A DNA stretch of 64,000 nt, taken from CAYPGJ01 sp050174775 (GTDB lineage: Bacteria; Planctomycetota; Phycisphaerae; Phycisphaerales; UBA1924). Shown here piece after piece: positions 58,266 to 64,000 of this stretch. Both the position numbers and the translations under genes were made by a program. The notes below the pieces were generated by a model that saw only the letters and a program-made list of their open reading frames with translations, had not been told where the DNA came from and made no database searches. Position 1 is the stretch's first letter, and the number at the start of each line of letters is the position of its first letter. The stretch spans positions 267,357 through 331,356 of the forward strand of contig JBFXJP010000003.1 in assembly GCA_050174775.1 (NCBI GenBank), read 5' to 3'.

Positions 58266-59555
58266 ATGCACCCAGCGATCGCCATCCCGCTCGCGCTCAC
58301 CCTCGCGCTCGCCGTCGCGTGTCTCGTCTACTGGTCCGTTGCGCTCGTCCGTGTCTATCAGGCTCTCCGTCGCCTTCCCACCCTGCGCCACGGCGCCGCG
58401 CTCCCCCTCCCCGACCCCTCCCCGACCGTCTGCGCGGTCATCCCCGCGCACAACGAGGCGGGTCACATCGCCCAGCTCATCCGCACGCTCGCGGACCAGG
58501 ACTACCCCGCACTCCACGTCGTGCTCGCCTGCGACCGCTGCACCGACAACACCGTCGCGCTCGCGCGCGAAGCGGTGACGCACGCCGGCGCCGCCGACCG
58601 CTTCACCATCCTCGAGATCACGTCCTGCCCCGACGACTGGGCAGGGAAGACCAACGCGATCTGGCAGGCCGTGCAGCGCGCCCCGCACGCCTCGTCCTCC
58701 GACCTGCTCCTCTTCGCCGACGCCGATACGCGCTTCGATCCCTCCTGTCTCCGCGCGGCCGTCGCGCTCCTCCACCACCGAAAGCTCGACCTTCTCTCCA
58801 TCCTCAGCACCCTCTCCGCGCGCCACTGGTTCGAGCGCGTCATCCAGCCCGCCGCCTCGCTCGAACTCCTCCGCCAATACCCGATGCACTCCTCGAACCG
58901 GTATCCCAACCCGCGGCCCTTCGCGAACGGGCAGTTCCTGCTCTTCCGCGCGGAGGCGTACCGCGCCGTGGGCGGGCACGAGGCGGTGAAAGACGATCTG
59001 CTCGAGGACATCGCGCTCGCGCGCGCGATCGGCTTCTCCGACCGCAGGCCGGGCGTGCTGCTCGCCGCCGGACTGCTCACCTGCCACATGTACGAGTCGT
59101 TCCCCGATTTTCGACGCGGGTGGAAGCGCATCTACACCGAGGCCGCGAACCGCCGCGCCCCCCGTCTCGCGTCCCTGGCCTGGCGCGTCCGCTTCTCCAA
59201 CTGCATCCTTCCCCTCGCCGCGCTCGCCACGCTCATTCTCTCCTGCATGGCGCCCTCGCGCGATCTCGGCGCCGACGTCCTCGACCTCGCAGCGCTCCTC
59301 GTCTCCTCACTCGCCCTCCTCGCCTACTTCACCGCGATGTTCTCCACCCTCCGCGCGCAGCGCGCGCCCCTCTGGGCCGCGTTCCTCCAACCCTTCGCGG
59401 CCCTCTCCGTGGCCTCCATCCTCTCCGAGGCCGCGCGAGACCTCCGCTCAGGCCGCGCCACCGCATGGGGCGGACGTAACTACGTCCTCCAGGACCGCGG
59501 CCACCGCCCGCCCACCTCGCGCATCCCAATAACGCCGCCGTTGTCCGAGCCCTGA
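58266..59555 (+). CDS. HpnB-like family 2 glycosyltransferase
   Basis: The 429-residue product has an N-terminal membrane helix, a GT2 domain (VCAVIPAHNEAGHIAQLIRTLADQDYP, VLACDRCTDNTVALARE, WAGKTNAIWQAV, LLFADADTRFDPSCL with the metal-binding DAD, and ED in DLLEDIALARAIG) and three C-terminal helices. Its layout and its place directly before squalene-hopene cyclase match HpnB, the hopene-associated glycosyltransferase. The acceptor has not been deduced. TACACT lies 19 bases before the ATG, so unlike its divergent neighbour it has a short leader. Confidence 0.82.
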   Translation: MHPAIAIPLALTLALAVACLVYWSVALVRVYQALRRLPTLRHGAALPLPDPSPTVCAVIPAHNEAGHIAQLIRTLADQDYPALHVVLACDRCTDNTVALAREAVTHAGAADRFTILEITSCPDDWAGKTNAIWQAVQRAPHASSSDLLLFADADTRFDPSCLRAAVALLHHRKLDLLSILSTLSARHWFERVIQPAASLELLRQYPMHSSNRYPNPRPFANGQFLLFRAEAYRAVGGHEAVKDDLLEDIALARAIGFSDRRPGVLLAAGLLTCHMYESFPDFRRGWKRIYTEAANRRAPRLASLAWRVRFSNCILPLAALATLILSCMAPSRDLGADVLDLAALLVSSLALLAYFTAMFSTLRAQRAPLWAAFLQPFAALSVASILSEAARDLRSGRATAWGGRNYVLQDRGHRPPTSRIPITPPLSEP

Positions 59556-59608
59556 CCCCCCCGTACCCTCCACCGACGCACACACGCCGCCACGGAGGGC
59601 CACGCCTC

Positions 59609-61777
59609 GTGTCCACGCTCTTTTCCCAAGCCGAGTCCGACCACGTCGTCGAGTCAAAGCCCGCCGCGCCCGCGCGCGACGCCAACCCGCTCCCCTCCGC
59701 GCTCCGCCGCGCGGTCAAAGCCCTCTTCTCCAAGCAGCACGCCGACGGTCACTTCTGCGCCGAGCTCGAAGGCGACTCCATCCTCATCACCGAATACCTG
59801 CTGATGAAGGTGATCCTCGCCCACGACGTCGCGCCGCACGCGTCCGCCGAAGACCTCCGACGTTTCCCCAAAATGCTCACCTACCTCCGCCGACTCCAGC
59901 GCGAGGACGGCGGATGGGGCCAGTACCCCGGCTCGCAGGTCGATCTCTCCGCCACCGTCAAGGCGTACTTCACCCTCAAGCTCTTCGGTGAGAACCCCGA
60001 AGCGCCCCACATGACCAGGGCGCGCGACCTCATCCTCTCGATGGGCGGCGCCGAGTGCATCAACACCTTCTCGATGTTCTATCTCGCCTGTCTCGGACAA
60101 GTGACATGGAACGCGTGCCCGATCATCCCGCCGGAAGCGGCGCTCCTGCCGCGCTGGTTCCCCTTCCACCTCGACAAGGTCGCGGCGTGGACGAGGACCA
60201 TGATCCTCCCACTCGCCATCTGCACCGCGCTCCGCCCCGCGCGCACCGTCCCCGAGCGATTCCGCATCGATGAACTCTTCCTCAACCCCAAGCGCAAGAA
60301 CAGACTCTGCAAGGACTGGAACACCTCCAACCCCTTCGATCTCGCCAACGTCTTCATCCTGGTCGATCGCGCGGTGAAGATTGCGCAGCGGCTCCGCCTC
60401 TTCTTTCCCACACGAAAACGCGCCCTGCGGGTTGCCGAGGCCTGGATCCTCGAACGCATGACCGCGGAGACCACCGACGGGCTCGGCGCCATCTTCCCGC
60501 CCATGGTCTACGTCCAGATCGCGTTCCAGGCGATGGGCTACCCGCGCACGCACCCCGTCATCCAGCGCGCCGAGCACGAACTCGACCGCTTCATCATCGA
60601 AGAAGACGACCACGTCCGCATCCAGCCCTGCTTCTCCCCCGTCTGGGACTCCGGCATCGCGCTCTACGCCCTCACCGAGGCCGGCCTGACCGAAGCCAAC
60701 GACGCCCGCGTCCGACGGTGCTGCAACTGGCTCCGCGAGCATGAAGTGAAAATGACCGGTGACTGGGTGCGCAACCTGCGGCCCCAGGACCGCCACCTCC
60801 GGCTCGGCGAGAACGCCGCGGCCTGGGCCTTCGAATACCGCAACGACTGGTACCCCGACGTCGACGACACCGCGATGGTGGCCAAGGCCCTCCGTCGCGC
60901 CGGCGACGGCGCCAACGAGCCCTACTCCTCAGGCGCCTCGCACTCCGCGCGCGCGACGCGCTGGCTGCTGGCGATGCAGAACGACGACGGGGGCTGGGCC
61001 GCGTTCGACCGCACGAAACATCGCGGTTGGATGGAAAAAGTGCCGTTTGCGGACCACAACGCGATGCAGGATCCCTCGTGCGCGGACATCACGGGGCGGA
61101 CGATTGAGTCGCTGATCACGTGCGGGGTTCCGGCGACGCATCCGGCGGTCACGCGCGGGATCAACTACCTGCGGCGCGCGCAGCGGGGTGAGGGATGCTG
61201 GTGGGGGAGGTGGGGTTGCAACTTCATATACGGCACGTGGCAGGCGCTTGGGGGCCTGAATGCCGCGGGGATTCCGAGGGATGATCCGGCGGTGCAGCGG
61301 GCGATTCGGTGGTTGCGTGCGGCGCAGAATGAGGATGGGGGGTTTGGGGAGACGGCGGATTCGTACCTGGATGAGCGGCTGAAGGGGATCGGGCCGAGCA
61401 CGCCGTCGCAGACGGCGTGGGGGCTGATGACGCTGCTGTACGGGGTGGGGGTGGAGGACGAGGCGGTGCAGCGCGCGGCCAAGTGGTTGATGGACAATCA
61501 GTTGGCTGAGGCGGCACCGGCGCGCGGGCCGGCGGGGGTGGATGCGCGGGAGGGGGGGAAGGAGGCTGTTGCGGGGTTCCTGGAGCGGTTGGGGACGCCG
61601 GCGCTGGTGTCGCATCCGGTGGCGGAGCCGGAGGGGTCGTGGCGCGAAGGTTGGTTTACGGGGACGGGGTTCCCGAAGGTGTTCTACCTGCGTTATCACC
61701 TTTACCGACACTACTTTCCGATCATGGCGCTGGCTCGGCTGGAGCGCGAGCGTCGGCGCGAATCCGTGGATCGGTGA
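59609..61777 (+). CDS. shc: Squalene--hopene cyclase
   Basis: The 722-residue product has the SHC QW repeats (REDGGWGQYPGSQVDLSATV, NDDGGWAAFD, GEGCWWGRWGCNFIYGTWQAL, NEDGGFGET, GSWREGWFTGTGFP) and the proton-donor motif DVDD at about 416-419. It cyclises squalene to hopene at the membrane. A 40-residue Gly/Ala/Glu-rich insertion precedes the last QW block. GTG start with GGAGGG ten bases upstream. It follows the HpnB-like gene by 53 bases. The first 1,350 bases are strongly C-rich on the coding strand and the last 800 strongly G-rich, switching near 60,960 within the frame. Confidence 0.96.
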   Translation: MSTLFSQAESDHVVESKPAAPARDANPLPSALRRAVKALFSKQHADGHFCAELEGDSILITEYLLMKVILAHDVAPHASAEDLRRFPKMLTYLRRLQREDGGWGQYPGSQVDLSATVKAYFTLKLFGENPEAPHMTRARDLILSMGGAECINTFSMFYLACLGQVTWNACPIIPPEAALLPRWFPFHLDKVAAWTRTMILPLAICTALRPARTVPERFRIDELFLNPKRKNRLCKDWNTSNPFDLANVFILVDRAVKIAQRLRLFFPTRKRALRVAEAWILERMTAETTDGLGAIFPPMVYVQIAFQAMGYPRTHPVIQRAEHELDRFIIEEDDHVRIQPCFSPVWDSGIALYALTEAGLTEANDARVRRCCNWLREHEVKMTGDWVRNLRPQDRHLRLGENAAAWAFEYRNDWYPDVDDTAMVAKALRRAGDGANEPYSSGASHSARATRWLLAMQNDDGGWAAFDRTKHRGWMEKVPFADHNAMQDPSCADITGRTIESLITCGVPATHPAVTRGINYLRRAQRGEGCWWGRWGCNFIYGTWQALGGLNAAGIPRDDPAVQRAIRWLRAAQNEDGGFGETADSYLDERLKGIGPSTPSQTAWGLMTLLYGVGVEDEAVQRAAKWLMDNQLAEAAPARGPAGVDAREGGKEAVAGFLERLGTPALVSHPVAEPEGSWREGWFTGTGFPKVFYLRYHLYRHYFPIMALARLERERRRESVDR

Positions 61778-61871
61778 CTTTTGGCCGAGAGCGTGTTGTT
61801 GCGGGGCGTGTGCGCCGAAGTGGCGTGATATGCGGCGTTTGCGCACTGGCGCGAGACATGCGCACGGGGGC

Positions 61872-61877
61872 TAGTGT
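61872..61877 (+). promoter_or_regulatory. TANNNT -10 box (TAGTGT) of the TlpA-like gene, leaderless type
   Basis: TAGTGT is followed by six bases and the ATG at 61884. Confidence 0.4.
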
Positions 61878-61883
61878 TGGGGC

Positions 61884-63167
61884 ATGATGACGCTTGCTCT
61901 GTCGGTGTTGTGTGCCGCCGTGATGATGGGTCCGGGGGATGCGGGGGCGGTTCCGGGTGAGAGGCCTTCGATCGCGGACGGGGTGTGGCGCGCGTGGCTG
62001 GATCTGGAGTCATCGCCCGACGGGGAGTTGCCGTTTCAGATCCGGATCCGGCATCCGTTGACGGATGATCGTCCCGCGGGCATCGCGGCGTGGCTGGTGA
62101 ACGGGACGGAGGAGATCGAGATCCCGGTGGTGCGGTGGGAGGGGGACGAGCTGCTGCTGAGCATGGATTACTACGACGCGCACCTTCGCGCGCGGGTGCG
62201 CGCGGACGGGAGGCGGATGGACGGGGTGTACACGAAGCAGCGGAGCGCGGGGCCGGTGTCGATGGGGTTCCATGCCGAGGCGGGCGAGGGGGGGACGGAG
62301 GGCGCACGGTTCCGGTCGAATCGCGAGCGCGTGCTGCAGAGCACGCAGGCGCTGCGCGGGAAGTGGCGCGTGACGTTCGAGGGTGGTGAGGAGGGGGTGC
62401 TGGTTCTGGACGGGACGGCCGAGCGGACGACGGGGACGATTCTGACGACGACGGGGGACTATCGGTATTTCGCCGGGGATTTTCCGGGTGAGGGTCTTCG
62501 TCTCTCGGCGTTCGACGGCGCGCACGCGTTCCTGGTGCACGCGCGTCTGCTGGAGGACGGGGGGATCCGCGGGGAGTTCTGGTCGGGGGACTGGCACCAC
62601 GAGACGTTCGAGGGGAAGCGCGATGACGATGCGGAGCTGCGCGACGGGTTCTCGTTCACGAAGTCGATCGGGACGGGCAACGTCAACGAACTGAAGTACG
62701 TGGACATGCAGGGGAACGAGCGGAGTTTGAGTGAAGAGGCCTTGGGCGGGAACTCGAAGGCGCGGATCGTGTACGTGTTCGGGACGTGGTGCCCGAACTG
62801 CAAGGACGCGACGGCGTTTTTGAACGAGCTGCGCGCGACGCACAAGGATCGGGATTTTGAAGTTGTAGGGTTGGCGTTCGAGGTGACGGGGGACAAGGAG
62901 CGCGACCTCAAGCAGGTGCGGACGTATGTGGAGCGGGCGGGCGTGGAGTTTCCGGTGTTGTTGGCCGGGGTGGCGGAGAAGAAGAAGGCGGCGGAGGCCT
63001 TGCCGGTGATCGATGCGGTGAAGGCGTACCCGACGCTGCTGTTTGTTGATGGGAAGGGGAGGATCCGCGCGGCGTACGCGGGGTTCAGCGGGCCGGCGAC
63101 GGGTGAGGAGCACGAGAAGCTGAAGAGGAGGATGACGGGGATGGTGGAGAGGTTGTTGGGGGAGTGA
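61884..63167 (+). CDS. TlpA-like thioredoxin-domain protein, exported
   Basis: The 427-residue product has a signal peptide, an unassigned beta-rich N-terminal region of about 270 residues (ADGVWRAWLDLESSPDGELPFQI..., ending near SFTKSIGTGNVNELKY), and a C-terminal TlpA/AhpC-type thioredoxin domain with the redox motif WCPNC at about residue 300 (VYVFGTWCPNCKDATAFLNEL), then FEVVGLAFEVTG and the cis-proline region AYPTLLFVDGKGRIRAAYAG. It probably reduces disulfides or delivers electrons in the periplasm. Confidence 0.85.
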   Translation: MMTLALSVLCAAVMMGPGDAGAVPGERPSIADGVWRAWLDLESSPDGELPFQIRIRHPLTDDRPAGIAAWLVNGTEEIEIPVVRWEGDELLLSMDYYDAHLRARVRADGRRMDGVYTKQRSAGPVSMGFHAEAGEGGTEGARFRSNRERVLQSTQALRGKWRVTFEGGEEGVLVLDGTAERTTGTILTTTGDYRYFAGDFPGEGLRLSAFDGAHAFLVHARLLEDGGIRGEFWSGDWHHETFEGKRDDDAELRDGFSFTKSIGTGNVNELKYVDMQGNERSLSEEALGGNSKARIVYVFGTWCPNCKDATAFLNELRATHKDRDFEVVGLAFEVTGDKERDLKQVRTYVERAGVEFPVLLAGVAEKKKAAEALPVIDAVKAYPTLLFVDGKGRIRAAYAGFSGPATGEEHEKLKRRMTGMVERLLGE

Positions 63168-63300
63168 AGGCGGAAAGTGAAAAGTGAAAAGCGGAAATGA
63201 AGAGGGGAGAAGGGCACTAGGGACTAGGCATCAGGCACTAGGGGAAGGCAGCAAACTCACGGGCATTAGGCATCGGGGAGTGGGTGCTAGGGAATAGCGA
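63168..63300 (+). repeat. Short degenerate repeats between the TlpA-like and LRR genes
   Basis: A run of GAAAGTGAAAAGTGAAAAG is followed by several imperfect copies of GGCACTAGG / GGCATTAGGCATC-like words (63211-63295). No coding potential. It is unlike the palindromic R1-R3 families. Confidence 0.5.
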
Positions 63301-63333
63301 GAGCTGCGGGCGGGCGGGGTGAGGGTGAGCGGT

Positions 63334-63339
63334 TAGGAT
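63334..63339 (+). promoter_or_regulatory. TANNNT -10 box (TAGGAT) of the LRR gene, leaderless type
   Basis: TAGGAT is followed by eight bases and the ATG at 63348; the same hexamer precedes the ABC permease gene. Confidence 0.45.
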
Positions 63340-63347
63340 CGGGGGAT

Positions 63348-64000
63348 ATGGAAGGGAATGTTGGGTCTTGGCGCGGCGGAGAGGAGGAACTGAAGAAGTT
63401 TCTTGCGCGCGCGAGGGAGGAGAGGTGGGAGGAACTGGCGATCGCTTTCGCGGATTGGCAACTGCGGGACGAGCGGTTTCCGCGAGAGCGTGTGTTTGTG
63501 TTTTCTGCGCGGCTGGGCGGCGTGCCGGCGGAGTTGCTTGCGCTCGCTTCGCTCACGCGGCTGATCTTCGTTGACCAGGGCATCGGCGCCGAGGGGGCGC
63601 GGGAGATCGCCAAGCTCGACAAACTCACCACGCTGGACCTCAGCGAGAACAGCATCGGCGACGAGGGGGCGCGGGAGATCGCCAAGCTCACCGGCCTCCA
63701 CACGCTGGACCTCAGCAGCAACAGCATCGGCGACGAGGGGCCGCGGGAGATCGCCAAGCTCACCGGCCTCCACACGCTGGACCTCAGCGGCAACGAGATC
63801 GGCCCCGAGGGGACGCGCGAGATCGCCAAGCTCGCACAACTCACCAGCCTGGACCTCTGGAACAACAGCATCGGCCCTGAGGGGGCGCGCGAGATCGCCA
63901 AGCTCGCACAACTCACCAGCCTGAACCACAGCAGCAACAGCATCGGCCCCGAGGGGGCGCGCGAGATCGCCAAGCTCGCACAACTCACCAGCCTGAACCT
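63348..64000 (+). CDS. Leucine-rich-repeat protein (ribonuclease-inhibitor type), 3' end beyond the window
   Basis: The frame from ATG at 63348 stays open to the window end (217 codons). After about 75 residues with no signal peptide (EELKKFLARAREERWEELAIAFADWQLRD) come six copies of a 24-residue repeat of the form LxxLxLxxNxIGxEGAREIAKL, the ribonuclease-inhibitor LRR class. The unit is exactly 72 bases and copies are nearly identical in DNA, for example GAGGGGGCGCG...GAGATCGCCAAGCTC in each, so the array has expanded recently. Such proteins bind other proteins; the partner is unknown. No signal peptide suggests a cytoplasmic location. Confidence 0.85.
   Translation, partial: MEGNVGSWRGGEEELKKFLARAREERWEELAIAFADWQLRDERFPRERVFVFSARLGGVPAELLALASLTRLIFVDQGIGAEGAREIAKLDKLTTLDLSENSIGDEGAREIAKLTGLHTLDLSSNSIGDEGPREIAKLTGLHTLDLSGNEIGPEGTREIAKLAQLTSLDLWNNSIGPEGAREIAKLAQLTSLNHSSNSIGPEGAREIAKLAQLTSLN
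63586..64000 (+). repeat. 72-base tandem coding repeats of the LRR gene
   Basis: Six units start at about 63586, 63658, 63730, 63802, 63874 and 63946, each beginning GGC(G/C)(A/C)CGAGGGG. Units 2-3 share ACCGGCCTCCACACGCTG and units 4-6 share GCACAACTCACCAGCCTG, showing two rounds of local duplication. Confidence 0.85.

Noticed and set aside
63586..64000. 72-base repeats as a CRISPR or satellite
   Set aside because: The units are in frame and encode canonical ribonuclease-inhibitor-type leucine-rich repeats.

Overview
The window is a high-GC bacterial chromosome segment that looks like a planctomycete, most likely of the Phycisphaerae. The evidence is secreted proteins ending in dockerin-like EF-hand tails of the GDVNGD...DLN type, a PEP-CTERM-like sorted protein with a PAPG...RRRR tail, a histone H1-like Hc1 protein, a pseudopilin of the planctomycete type, hopanoid genes, LpxA (an LPS outer membrane) together with MurG/FtsW (peptidoglycan), and palindromic intergenic repeats. 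Almost everything is single-copy housekeeping core; no rRNA, tRNA, IS element, CRISPR or phage was seen.

Layout. 0-3 kb: a cut-off DUF6065 gene, a palindromic repeat array (called R1 here) surrounding a DUF559 nuclease gene, a secreted dockerin-tailed protein and an HNH-like gene of lower GC. 3-7.5 kb: chaperonin operon groES - small ORF - groL, a divergent receiver protein, ArfB-type rescue factor, an outer-membrane-like protein. 7.5-14 kb (+): rsmD, CCA-adding enzyme, two related ClpP-fold secreted proteins, lpxA, pgl. 14-17 kb: DUF2238 membrane protein, a sigma-54 activator, then about 940 bases without a gene that carry palindromes, a sigma-54-like promoter and a series of strong hairpins leading to metK. 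17-29 kb: metK, guaB, hc1-fabZ, a diguanylate cyclase operon, murG-ftsW, purH, a PQQ-type propeller protein, ribE. 29-34.7 kb: zwf, AbgT transporter and a dihydrouridine synthase, set in two repeat-rich spacers (families R2 and R3). 34.9-39 kb: an ExbB/ExbD/ExbD proton-channel set followed by a LolC/E-LolD-like ABC transporter. 39-42.5 kb: two paralogous secreted dockerin proteins. 43-45.5 kb: clpC. 45.6-52.7 kb: four tandem, translationally coupled OGT-like glycosyltransferases. 52.8-64 kb: PEP-CTERM protein, pseudopilin, dnaB, pdxH, nnrE, HpnB-like glycosyltransferase, squalene-hopene cyclase, TlpA-like thioredoxin, and a leucine-rich-repeat gene running off the end.

Expression logic. Operons are joined by GTGA or ATGA stop-start overlaps. 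Genes at operon heads fall into two classes: some have a Shine-Dalgarno sequence (groES, groL, metK, shc, the dockerin genes), while at least fourteen have a TANNNT box ending 6-8 bases before the start codon, the arrangement expected for leaderless mRNAs. This motif also decides several GTG/TTG starts. A second window-scale signal is that G-versus-C excess on the + strand forms blocks a few to about twenty kilobases long that ignore gene direction and change sign inside reading frames (clearest in shc near 60,960).

The most promising undescribed candidates are the bEBP-metK intergenic region (16,041-16,983), the leaderless-promoter signature, the skew mosaic, and the DUF559 gene nested in structured repeats.
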